Source: Novosphingobium sp. UBA6272 (GTDB lineage Bacteria; Pseudomonadota; Alphaproteobacteria; Sphingomonadales; Sphingomonadaceae). From it: a stretch of DNA of 52,464 nt. Where the stretch lies: NCBI RefSeq assembly GCF_002440635.1, contig NZ_DJUW01000018.1, forward strand, positions 1 through 52,464, in the 5' to 3' direction. Below are positions 7,517-14,726 of the stretch, one piece after another. The notes below the pieces were generated by a model. That model ran no database searches, was not told the DNA's origin, and was given only the letters and a program-made list of their open reading frames with translations. Numbering within the stretch: position 1 is the stretch's first letter; each line of letters opens with the position of its first letter. The position numbers and the translations under genes were made by a program.

Positions 7517-8710
7517 TCAGAGTCCGAGAACCATCTTGGCGATGATATTGCGCTGGATCTCGTTCGACCCGCCATAGATCGTGGTCTTGCGGGCGTTGTA
7601 ATAGACCGGCGCGGCCTTGTTGGCCCAGGCCGGACCGACCGCGTGCTGGTTGTCGCCTTCGCCGAAGCTGCGGAAATAGGGCGCGCCATAGTGGCCGGCC
7701 ATTTCCAGGGTCAGTTCGGTCAGGCGCTGCTGGATCTCGCTGCCCTTGATCTTGAGGACCGAGCTTTCCGGCCCCGGACCGTGACCGGCGGCCATACCCG
7801 AAAGGGTGCGCAGTTCGGTGAATTCCAGCGCGGCCAGGTCCATTTCCAGTTCGGCCACCTTGCGGCGGAAGAATGGATTGGCCAGCAGCGGCTTGTCGCC
7901 TTCCAGTTCGGTCGAGGCGATCGAGCGGATCCGCTCCACCCCGCGCTTCGAGCTGGCGACCCCGGCAATCCCGACGCGTTCGTGGGCGAGCAGGAACTTG
8001 GCGCAGGTCCAACCCTTGTCTTCTTCAAACACCCGGTTGGATACCGGCACGCGGACATTGTCGAGGAACACTTCGTTGACTTCGTGTTCACCGCCCAGCG
8101 TGATGATCGGGCGGACTTCGATCCCGGGCGACTTCATGTCGATCAGCAGGAACGAGATGCCTTCCTGCATCTTGGCATCGGGATTGGTGCGGACCAGGAA
8201 GAAACCCCAGTCGGCATGCTGGGCCATCGTGGTCCAGGTCTTCTGGCCATTGACCACATAATGATCGCCATCGCGCTCTGCCTTGGTGCGGAGCGAGGCG
8301 AGGTCGGAACCCGAACCCGGCTCGGAATAGCCCTGGCACCACCAATCTTCACCCGACAGGATCCGGGGCAGGAAGTGGGCCTTCTGTTCGGGCGTGCCGA
8401 AGGTGTAGATCACCGGGCCGACCATGGTCAGGCCGAACGGCATCAGCCGGATGCAATCGGCTCGGGCGGTCTCTTCGGAGAAGATGTAGCGCTGGGTGAT
8501 GGTCCAGCCGGTGCCGCCGTATTCGACCGGCCAGGCCGGGGCGACCCAGCCCTTCTTGGCGAGCACGCGGTGCCAGGAGAGGAAATCCTCCTTGCTCAGC
8601 TCGTCCCCTTCGTCCTGCTTGCCGCGCAGTTCAGCGGGATAGTTTTCGGCGATGAAGGTCCGCACTTCCTCACGGAAGGCGATTTCTTCGGGGCTGAATT
8701 CTAGGTCCAT
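7517..8710 (-). CDS. Acyl-CoA dehydrogenase, large subunit of a heteromeric enzyme (PimC-like)
   Basis: This 397-residue protein begins MDLEFSPEEIAFREEVRTF. It shows the FAD/substrate loop GYSEPGSGSDLASL (about 132-145), KTWTTMAQHADWGF, and a C-terminal TTIYGGSNEIQRNIIAKMVL. In MCAD the last motif is YEGT, with Glu as catalytic base. Here it is YGGS, so this subunit should lack the canonical base, which fits a division of labour with the second subunit. It is the first gene of the operon, and two palindromes about 65-110 bp upstream are likely regulator sites. Transfer of electrons to ETF is expected from the family. Confidence 0.92.
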   Translation of the reverse strand: MDLEFSPEEIAFREEVRTFIAENYPAELRGKQDEGDELSKEDFLSWHRVLAKKGWVAPAWPVEYGGTGWTITQRYIFSEETARADCIRLMPFGLTMVGPVIYTFGTPEQKAHFLPRILSGEDWWCQGYSEPGSGSDLASLRTKAERDGDHYVVNGQKTWTTMAQHADWGFFLVRTNPDAKMQEGISFLLIDMKSPGIEVRPIITLGGEHEVNEVFLDNVRVPVSNRVFEEDKGWTCAKFLLAHERVGIAGVASSKRGVERIRSIASTELEGDKPLLANPFFRRKVAELEMDLAALEFTELRTLSGMAAGHGPGPESSVLKIKGSEIQQRLTELTLEMAGHYGAPYFRSFGEGDNQHAVGPAWANKAAPVYYNARKTTIYGGSNEIQRNIIAKMVLGL

Positions 8711-8775
8711 GGCCTCTCTCCGATTGATTGTTGGGAAGCAGGGTGGCGCGGATTTCCGCCGTTCGCAAGGAGAAG

Positions 8776-8791
8776 TTTACGTTATCGTAAA
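8776..8791. promoter_or_regulatory. Palindrome 1 upstream of the acyl-CoA dehydrogenase operon
   Basis: TTTACG-TTAT-CGTAAA, perfect 6-bp arms with a 4-bp spacer, 65 bp upstream of the large-subunit start. It is a dyad typical of TetR- or MerR-family regulators of acyl-CoA catabolism; no regulator gene is adjacent. Confidence 0.55.
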
Positions 8792-8802
8792 GTGCGCGAT
8801 CA

Positions 8803-8819
8803 CTTGCCGTTACGGCAAG
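8803..8819. promoter_or_regulatory. Palindrome 2 upstream of the acyl-CoA dehydrogenase operon
   Basis: CTTGCCG-TTA-CGGCAAG, perfect 7-bp arms with a 3-bp spacer, 11 bp beyond palindrome 1. The arms differ from palindrome 1 although both centres contain CG-TTA, so it could be a second regulator's site or a small hairpin. Confidence 0.45.
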
Positions 8820-8953
8820 GCGGGTCAGCAGCGGCCATGCCCGAAAGGGAATGGGTGCCAGAAGATGGGCGGCGGCGCTCGCCAGCGCGAATCGACAAGC
8901 TTTGGCGGGCTTGATAGGCTGCCCTTCAACTGCAGTTCCGGAAGGAGCCTTCG

Positions 8954-9496
8954 ATGCGCCAGATCCACCGTCACGCGATCCTCGCTGCGATGTCCGTTAT
9001 CCTTGCGAGCTGCAACCAAGCCAGCAACGATGCGGCTGAACCGGGCGGGAGCAGCGCCGACCCAATCAAGGCAGCGGCCAATCTGGCGTTCCAGTTCAAG
9101 CCGGGCAAGTATCGTACCACGGTGGAGGTCCAGAAGCTCGAAATCCCCGAAATGCCGGCGGCAATGGCCGGACAGATGAAGGCGATGATGTCCGACAAGA
9201 CCGCCAGCGAATATTGCATCTCGCCCGAGCAATCCAAACGCGGGCTGGAGATCATGAAGGACCACATGGGCAAGGGCAAATGCCGGTTCGAGAAGTTCGA
9301 TGCTGGGGCGGGCAGCGTGGATTCGGTCTTCGCCTGCGACACGGGCGAGGCGATGCAACTAAAGGCGGTTTCAAAGGGAACCTACACCGACACCGGATCG
9401 CAGGCCGCCATCACGGCGGACATGACCATGCCCGGCGGCAAAGCAATGCATATCGAACAAACAGTGCGCATGGAACGGATCGGTGACTGTACCTAA
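8954..9496 (+). CDS. DUF3617-family lipoprotein
   Basis: A 180-residue exported protein with a lipobox (VILASC, Cys20) after a short signal peptide, a Ser/Asn/Gly linker, then the DUF3617 pattern FKPGKYRTTVEVQKLEIPEM ... SEYCISPEQ ... GKCRFEKFDA. It ends in repeated beta-strand segments (TADMTMPGGKAMHIEQTVRM). Four further cysteines after the lipobox may form disulfides. Proteins of this family are common and multicopy in sphingomonads, and their role is unknown. The ATG at 8954 has a good ribosome site (GGAAGGAG). It stands alone, divergent from the acyl-CoA dehydrogenase operon. Confidence 0.85.
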   Translation: MRQIHRHAILAAMSVILASCNQASNDAAEPGGSSADPIKAAANLAFQFKPGKYRTTVEVQKLEIPEMPAAMAGQMKAMMSDKTASEYCISPEQSKRGLEIMKDHMGKGKCRFEKFDAGAGSVDSVFACDTGEAMQLKAVSKGTYTDTGSQAAITADMTMPGGKAMHIEQTVRMERIGDCT

Positions 9497-9589
9497 TCAC
9501 TTGACTCGGCAGCCCCTTTGGTATGGCTTGCCAACATTGATGGAAGGGCAGGGCCAGTTAAGGACCTGTCCCAGATAAGGGGAAGCACA

Positions 9590-9841
9590 ATGAAATATGT
9601 CAGCATGGTCGTAGTTGGCCTGATCGTAGGGATCCTCGCCCGTTTCGTTTACCCCGGTCCGGTCGAAATGGGCTGGATTATGAGCGCGGTGCTGGGCGTC
9701 GCAGGTTCGTTCGTTGCCGGTTTCGTCGGCAGCATGCTTGACAAGGAACCTGGCACTCAACTGAAGCCGGCCGGCTTCGTCTGGTCGCTGCTGGGTGCAG
9801 TGGCGTTGATCTTTATTGGTCGGATGGCTGGCATCGCCTAA
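9590..9841 (+). CDS. GlsB/YeaQ/YmgE-family small membrane protein
   Basis: 83 residues with three hydrophobic segments (about 4-20, 27-48, 62-80). The Gly-rich pattern VVGLIVGILARFVYPGP ... GVAGSFVAGFVGSML is typical of the transglycosylase-associated/GlsB family, which is linked to envelope stress in other bacteria without a settled mechanism. The ATG at 9590 has AGGGGAAG at 9578-9585. A weak promoter (TTGACT at 9501) precedes it and a strong hairpin follows, so it is probably monocistronic. Confidence 0.85.
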   Translation: MKYVSMVVVGLIVGILARFVYPGPVEMGWIMSAVLGVAGSFVAGFVGSMLDKEPGTQLKPAGFVWSLLGAVALIFIGRMAGIA

Positions 9842-9859
9842 GCTAATTTGACAAGTTCA

Positions 9860-9893
9860 AGGGGCCGGGGCGCAGCAATGCGTTCCGGCCCTT
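9860..9893 (+). terminator. Hairpin terminator after the GlsB-family gene
   Basis: A 15-pair stem including three G-U pairs (9860-9874 with 9879-9893), closed by a GCAA tetraloop. It has no long T run after it, but the stem ends in AGGGG/CCCTT. Confidence 0.65.
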
Positions 9894-9924
9894 GCTGTTC
9901 TGAATACCTTGTTGGGGGCTTGTC

Positions 9925-10713
9925 TTGTCAGAAGTCTTCGAATTCAACCGCGCGATCCTGCGTCGGCCGGGTGTCAGCGTGGTCAAGGGCCTGCGCGCTG
10001 GCGGCGGACCCGATCCCGAATTCGCCGACGTCGTCGCCGAACACGCCGGCTATGCGGCGGCGCTGGCCGGTGCCGGACTGGAACTGACCATGCTCGATCC
10101 GCTGGAAGCGTTCCCCGATGCGATCTTTGTCGAGGATCCCGCGCTGGTTTTCCCCGAAGGCGCGATCATCCTGAAGCCCGGCGCGCCAAGCCGCGAAGTC
10201 GAGGGCGAATTCCTGCGCTCGACGCTGAACGCGCTATTTGACCAGGTGCTCGACCTGCCGCGCGGCTATGCCGATGGCGGCGACGTTCTGGTCATGCCCG
10301 ACAAGGCCCTGATCGGGCTGTCCGCCCGCACCACCCGCGAAGGAGCGGAGGCGCTGATCGAAGCGCTGGCGGTCCTTGGCTATCGCGGAGAAGTGGCGGC
10401 GACCCCGGCCGAGGTTCTGCATCTCAAGACCGCATCGTCGCTGCTTGATGCCGAAACCGTTCTGTCGACCCGCGCCCTGGCGGCGACCGGGATATTTGCG
10501 GGCTACCGGGTGATTGAAGTGCCTGAAGGAGAAGAAGGCGGAGCCAATGTCCTGCGAGTCAATGACCGTGTCATTGCCGGGGCAGGCTACCCACGCATCC
10601 TTGAGCTGCTCGACCAGCATGGATTGAATGTAGAAGCGTTGCAGAATGCGGCAATAGCGGCAATTGACGCTGGATTTACATGCATGTCTTTGCGTTGGAA
10701 GTTGAAGGCTTGA
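9925..10713 (+). CDS. N,N-dimethylarginine dimethylaminohydrolase (DDAH)-like amidinotransferase-fold hydrolase
   Basis: 262 residues of the guanidine-modifying (pentein) fold. Visible functional sites are FVEDPALVF (about 68-76, Glu/Asp substrate contacts), GYADGGDVL, the His of LHLKTASSLLD and the nucleophile Cys near the end in DAGFTCMSLRW. Together these match DDAH, which converts methylated arginines to citrulline plus methylamines, more than arginine deiminase. The start is a TTG at 9925 with GGGGG seven bases upstream; no ATG is better placed. It is flanked by terminator-like hairpins on both sides and so is probably a single-gene unit. Confidence in the fold is high; the exact substrate is inferred. 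Confidence 0.88.
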   Translation: MSEVFEFNRAILRRPGVSVVKGLRAGGGPDPEFADVVAEHAGYAAALAGAGLELTMLDPLEAFPDAIFVEDPALVFPEGAIILKPGAPSREVEGEFLRSTLNALFDQVLDLPRGYADGGDVLVMPDKALIGLSARTTREGAEALIEALAVLGYRGEVAATPAEVLHLKTASSLLDAETVLSTRALAATGIFAGYRVIEVPEGEEGGANVLRVNDRVIAGAGYPRILELLDQHGLNVEALQNAAIAAIDAGFTCMSLRWKLKA

Positions 10714-10740
10714 ATTCGGGGGGCGTGGCGATTTTTGCCA

Positions 10741-10758
10741 AGCCTGTTAGCACAGGCT
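10741..10758 (+). terminator. Hairpin after the DDAH-like gene
   Basis: AGCCTGT/ACAGGCT (10741-10747, 10752-10758) with a TAGC loop. A TTTTTT tract begins 12 bases further on. The spacing to the T run is longer than usual for an intrinsic terminator. Confidence 0.5.
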
Positions 10759-10808
10759 GTGGCATATCGCTTTTTTGATATTGCTGTGAACAACCGAGAG
10801 GCGATCCG

Positions 10809-11780
10809 ATGAAACCGATCAAGACACTGCTTCCGCTCCTGTTGGTCCTGTCGGGATCCGGGCTTGTCGCCAGTGCCGCCGCTGCGCAGCTTGGCGGGCT
10901 GGGCGGCGCAGTCGTGCGCAACTTGCCGGTCAAGACGCCGGGCGTGCCAAACTTGTTGTCCGGACCGGCGCCGATATCGACCAATATCAAGGATGCGATA
11001 TGGGGCGATGCCGCAACCGACGGGATGGACGTACCAAAAGCGGCGCGGGATTTGACCAGCCTCCCCCGCACCCCGCAGGGCGGATTTGTCCTGGCCGAGG
11101 GTTACTACCGGATGCATGCGCAATCCTATTGTCTCCACGCAGGGACCTATGGACCTGGCGGAGGGGATGCCTATTTGCTGGCGCCCGTCAAAGGTTCGGC
11201 CAAGGATGCCGTCACCTCGATCTTGCGCAACTCGGTGGCCCATCCGGAAATCGCTCAGCGCGACATCCAGCTGCTGCTGTGGGCCATCGTCGCCCGCGCC
11301 AAGTTTGAGGATCTCGACATGCGGCTGAAGGGGGTCGCGGCCAAGCTGCTCAGCCAGAAACAGCTTGCAACGCTCAACCGCAGTGCGCTGTCTGTGCTGA
11401 CCAACCCGCAGCTCAATTCGATCACCGGGGGAATGCCCGGCCCGGTCCGCACCGTGATTGAGGCAGAGAGCCGGATGCGCGGACTGCTGACCACGCCCGG
11501 CTCAGCCTATTCCGATATCGAGCGTGTAGCGGTGCTGGGCGGCGTCGCACCGCGCGGCGAAGGCAGCATCGATGTGCCGGCGAACCGCTGGAGCGTGCAT
11601 CCCGACGGCTATTGGGTGCGCTACAAGCCCAATGGCTATTCGAACACCTGGGTTGAAATCTGGGTGCCCAAGGGCAGCACGGGCGCCGGCAAGGTCTATG
11701 ATCCGGGAACTGCAATCGCGGTGCCGGTCAACACCTCGCGCCAGCGGCTGGCGCAATCGGGGCGGGTCTATCTGAAGTAG
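10809..11780 (+). CDS. Unknown secreted protein, 323 residues
   Basis: I do not recognise a named family. A signal peptide ends near ASAAAAQ (about residue 27). A Gly/Pro-rich linker and a globular domain with GYYRMHAQSYCLHAGTYGPG (about 98-117) and QLLLWAIVARAKFEDLDM follow. The C-terminal part (VHPDGYWVRYKPNGYSNTWV, EIWVP) resembles a short beta-rich envelope module. The two Cys/His-rich and aromatic patches are the most conserved-looking parts. The ATG at 10809 is preceded by GAGAGG. It stands between terminator-like sequences with no functional partner. It may be a cell-envelope or periplasmic structural protein; this is a guess from the signal peptide. Confidence 0.7.
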   Translation: MKPIKTLLPLLLVLSGSGLVASAAAAQLGGLGGAVVRNLPVKTPGVPNLLSGPAPISTNIKDAIWGDAATDGMDVPKAARDLTSLPRTPQGGFVLAEGYYRMHAQSYCLHAGTYGPGGGDAYLLAPVKGSAKDAVTSILRNSVAHPEIAQRDIQLLLWAIVARAKFEDLDMRLKGVAAKLLSQKQLATLNRSALSVLTNPQLNSITGGMPGPVRTVIEAESRMRGLLTTPGSAYSDIERVAVLGGVAPRGEGSIDVPANRWSVHPDGYWVRYKPNGYSNTWVEIWVPKGSTGAGKVYDPGTAIAVPVNTSRQRLAQSGRVYLK

Positions 11781-11980
11781 GTCGGGCGCCTGGCAGTTTG
11801 GCAAATCTGCGGCTCAGCCAGCCGAGCAAATCCATGATGTGCTCTCCATGGTGTGCTCAAGGATGGAATCGCGCCCGATAGCGATGCCCGTTCGCCTTAG
11901 TCCTTATCGCCGCGCCTCGGACGGAGAGCGCTGCGCGAGGACGGAACGCTCTAAAGCATCTATATTGAAGGTTGGTGACC

Positions 11981-11998
11981 CCGTGACGACCGTCACGG
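11981..11998. promoter_or_regulatory. 18-bp perfect palindrome upstream of the caspase-like gene
   Basis: CCGTGACG-AC-CGTCACGG, perfect 8-bp arms with a 2-bp centre, ending 48 bp before the start at 12047. A TATATT (11971-11976) just upstream could be a -10 element, placing the dyad at the start of transcription like a repressor site. Confidence 0.5.
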
Positions 11999-12046
11999 AC
12001 TGCTGCGTGTCATTGCGGCAAATGCGGGGCGAAGGAGACGACGCCG

Positions 12047-12910
12047 ATGACCGCAATCTCACTCCACCTGGGGCTCAATCACGTATCACCAAGTCATTAT
12101 GGAAGTGATCAGCCGCTCCTAAATCCCGTCAATGATGCGCAGGCTATGCACAATCTTGCGACAGGACTGGGATATCAGTCATCGATGTTGCTGGATAGCG
12201 ATGCCACCGTCCTCGGCTTGTCAACGGCGCTGGCTCAGGCAAGCGACGTTCTCCAGCCTGACGATACCTTTTTGCTGACCTACGCCGGCCACGGTTCGCA
12301 GATGTTTGATCAGACCGGTGATGAGCCGGATTCCTTGGATGAAACCTGGTGTCTTTATGACCGGATGATCCTGGATGACGAGCTTTTCGGCCTCTACGCC
12401 CGCTTCAGGCAAGGGGTGCGGGTGGTCGTGGTTTCTGACAGCTGCCATTCGGGCACCGTGGCCAGGGCGCTTTCGCTTGATGACATCAAGGCTCTGGATC
12501 CTGAGGTCGCCTATCCAGACCCGCGTGACCCGCTGACCGAGATCGGACTCGAAAGTCCACTGCGCTTTCGCAGCCTATCAAACGTTTTTTCGCGCTCCAC
12601 CTATCTGGCGAACAAGCAGCAGTACGACGAGGCCAAAGTGCTTTCCGCTGCGGTCAGCGGCATGGAGTTGCAATGCTCCCTCTTGTTGCTGGCGGCCTGT
12701 CAGGACAACCAGTTGGCTTCCGATGGCGAAGGCAATGGATACTTCACGAGCTGGTTGCTGCACTTCTGGAATGAGGGTGCCTTTGCCGGATCCTACACGG
12801 ATATTTTCAACCAGTTGAATGCCGCCATGCCACGGCGGCAGAAACCCAATCTGCTTCCTTTGGGAAGGGATACGGACGCCTTGCAGTCGCGGCGTGCGTT
12901 CATAATCTGA
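12047..12910 (+). CDS. Caspase-like (peptidase C14, metacaspase-type) cysteine protease
   Basis: The 287-residue p20-like domain carries the catalytic dyad: His82 in TYAGHGSQ and Cys133 in VVSDSCHSG. The metacaspase-like acidic stretch DEPDSLDETWCLYDRMILDD lies between them and LLNPVNDAQAMHNLATGLGY near the N-terminus. It has no signal peptide or fused repeat domain, so it is probably cytoplasmic. A second core Cys (in LLAACQD) and a C-terminal FNQLNAAMPRRQKPNL segment complete the domain. The ATG at 12047 has GAAGGAG upstream. Only 15 bp separate it from a small acidic gene, an obvious candidate regulator or substrate. Bacterial C14 proteases act in maturation, cell death and defence; which applies here cannot be told. 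Confidence 0.88.
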   Translation: MTAISLHLGLNHVSPSHYGSDQPLLNPVNDAQAMHNLATGLGYQSSMLLDSDATVLGLSTALAQASDVLQPDDTFLLTYAGHGSQMFDQTGDEPDSLDETWCLYDRMILDDELFGLYARFRQGVRVVVVSDSCHSGTVARALSLDDIKALDPEVAYPDPRDPLTEIGLESPLRFRSLSNVFSRSTYLANKQQYDEAKVLSAAVSGMELQCSLLLLAACQDNQLASDGEGNGYFTSWLLHFWNEGAFAGSYTDIFNQLNAAMPRRQKPNLLPLGRDTDALQSRRAFII

Positions 12911-12925
12911 CAGGAGTAAACCACT

Positions 12926-13180
12926 ATGCCGAAAAGCTGCTATTTCGAATTCGAGACCTCTCCCGAGATCGTCGAATACTCGCTTGATGAGTTCCAGGAC
13001 CACTTCGCCAACAAATGCGTTCCGGGTCTGTTTACCGCAGTCCAGAAGGCCAAGGCCCAGCTGGACGTGATCGACCAGAACGCGACCCGTGATGTCGATG
13101 TCGATATCGACCTCACCTGCAAGGTGGATGATGACTTCGTTCCGGATTGCGACGGAACCGTCACGATCAAGCTGGATTGA
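12926..13180 (+). CDS. Small acidic protein coded directly after the caspase-like protease
   Basis: 84 residues with 14 Asp and 5 Glu against 7 Lys/Arg, and four cysteines (CYF, KCV, TCK, DCD). I do not recognise it. It has one central amphipathic helix (LFTAVQKAKAQLDVIDQ) followed by a strongly acidic strand segment (DVDVDIDLTCKVDDDF), the pattern of a small alpha/beta domain. There is no signal peptide. The ribosome site CAGGAG at 12911-12916 and the short spacing to the protease gene indicate an operon. It may bind or inhibit the protease, deliver calcium or another metal, or be cleaved by it. All three are inference. Confidence 0.75.
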   Translation: MPKSCYFEFETSPEIVEYSLDEFQDHFANKCVPGLFTAVQKAKAQLDVIDQNATRDVDVDIDLTCKVDDDFVPDCDGTVTIKLD

Positions 13181-13298
13181 TCGGAAGATCGGAGCAGGCG
13201 GCTCGCCTCGACAAGGCACCAACAGCTTCGCACTTGCAGCAATCGCTTGACTCTTCTCCGTCATGCGGCAGTCATGGCGGAGAAGGGGACGCCACCGG

Positions 13299-14726
13299 AT
13301 GAATCACGCGCCGCCGTGCTTTGACGAGATGTTCGACGAGGATGGCGTCGTGCGTCCGGCCTATGCCGGTTACCGCGAATGGCTTTATGGCCAGGATGCC
13401 CCGGCGCTGCGGCGCAAGGCGGTCGAGGCGGAAGGGTTCTTCCGCCGCACCGGGATCACCTTCAACGTTTATGGCGATGACGCCGGGGAAGAGCGGCTGA
13501 TCCCGTTCGATATGGTTCCGCGGATCATCACCGCCCGCGAATGGCGCCAGCTGACCCGCGGGATCGAACAGCGGGTGCGGGCGCTCAACGCCTTCCTGCA
13601 CGATATCTACCACCGCCAGGAGATCGTCCGCGCGGGGCGGGTGCCGCAGCGGCTGATTGCCGAGAACGCGGCCTTCCTGCCGCAGATGGTCGGCATGGTC
13701 CCGCCGGGCGGGATCTATACCCATATCGTCGGGATCGATCTGGTGCGGACCGGTCCGGAAGAATTCATGGTTCTGGAAGACAATGCCCGCACCCCCTCGG
13801 GCGTGTCCTATATGCTTGAGAACCGCGAGACGATGATGGCGATGTTCCCGGAGCTGTTCACGAGGGTGAACGTCCGGCCGGTGCAGGACTATCCCCGCCG
13901 CCTCGCCAAGAGCCTGGCCGCCTGCGCGCCCTCCTGCGCCGGCGAGCGTCCGACCGTGGCGGTGCTGACCCCGGGGATCTACAATTCGGCCTATTTCGAG
14001 CATGCCTTCCTGGCCGACCAGATGGGCGCCGAACTGGTCGAAGGCAGCGATCTGCGGGTGATCGACGGGCGCGTCGCGATGCGTACCACGCGGGGCTATG
14101 AGCCGGTCGACGTGATCTATCGCCGGGTCGATGACGAGTTTCTCGATCCGCTCAGCTTCAATCCCACCTCGATGCTGGGCGTGCCGGGGATCATGGACAT
14201 CTACCGGGCCGGCAGGATCACCATCGCCAATGCCCCCGGCACCGGCATTGCCGACGACAAGGCGATCTATTCGTTCATGCCCGAAATCGTCGAGTTCTAC
14301 ACCGGCGAGAAACCGATCCTGGCCAATGTGCCAACCTGGCGCTGTTCGGAGAAAGACAGCCTGGCCTATGTGCTCGACAATCTGGCCGATCTGGTGGTCA
14401 AGGAAGTCCACGGATCGGGCGGCTACGGCATGCTGATCGGTCCAACCTCCTCGAAGAAGGAAATCGAGGCCTTTGCCGCCAAGCTGAAGGCCAAGCCCGC
14501 CAACTACATCGCGCAGCCGACGCTTTCCCTCTCGACCGTGCCGATCTTCGCCAAGTCCGGGCTGGCCCCGCGCCATGTCGATCTGCGGCCCTTCGTGCTG
14601 GTTTCACCGCAGGGCATCGACATCACCCCCGGTGGCCTGACCCGGGTTGCGCTCAAGAAGGGCAGTCTTGTGGTCAACTCGTCGCAGGGCGGCGGGACCA
14701 AGGACTCCTGGGTGCTGGAGGACTGA
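13299..14726 (+). CDS. Circularly permuted ATP-grasp type 2 protein of the Anbu-linked operon
   Basis: This 475-residue protein has the family marks MVPPGGIYTHIVGIDLVRTG (about 143-162), VLEDNARTPSGVSYMLENR (163-181), AVLTPGIYNSAYFEHAFLA, and the C-terminal VVKEVHGSGGYGMLIGP and YIAQPTLSLSTVP. Circularly permuted ATP-grasp proteins of this group are predicted amidoligases. Comparative genomics (Iyer and colleagues) links them to alpha-E, transglutaminase-like and Anbu proteins as a possible peptide-synthesis or tagging set. The ATG at 13299 is preferred over an upstream in-frame ATG because GGAGAAGGGG precedes it. It is the first gene of five, joined to the next by a TGATG overlap. Confidence 0.92.
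   Translation: MNHAPPCFDEMFDEDGVVRPAYAGYREWLYGQDAPALRRKAVEAEGFFRRTGITFNVYGDDAGEERLIPFDMVPRIITAREWRQLTRGIEQRVRALNAFLHDIYHRQEIVRAGRVPQRLIAENAAFLPQMVGMVPPGGIYTHIVGIDLVRTGPEEFMVLEDNARTPSGVSYMLENRETMMAMFPELFTRVNVRPVQDYPRRLAKSLAACAPSCAGERPTVAVLTPGIYNSAYFEHAFLADQMGAELVEGSDLRVIDGRVAMRTTRGYEPVDVIYRRVDDEFLDPLSFNPTSMLGVPGIMDIYRAGRITIANAPGTGIADDKAIYSFMPEIVEFYTGEKPILANVPTWRCSEKDSLAYVLDNLADLVVKEVHGSGGYGMLIGPTSSKKEIEAFAAKLKAKPANYIAQPTLSLSTVPIFAKSGLAPRHVDLRPFVLVSPQGIDITPGGLTRVALKKGSLVVNSSQGGGTKDSWVLED

Noticed and set aside
6410..8704. 764-residue plus-strand frame opposite the acyl-CoA dehydrogenases
   Set aside because: Antisense shadow; both minus-strand genes match known families along their whole length.
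11839..12108. 89-residue frame overlapping the caspase gene start
   Set aside because: It overlaps the palindrome and the better ribosome site belongs to the caspase gene; no family resemblance.
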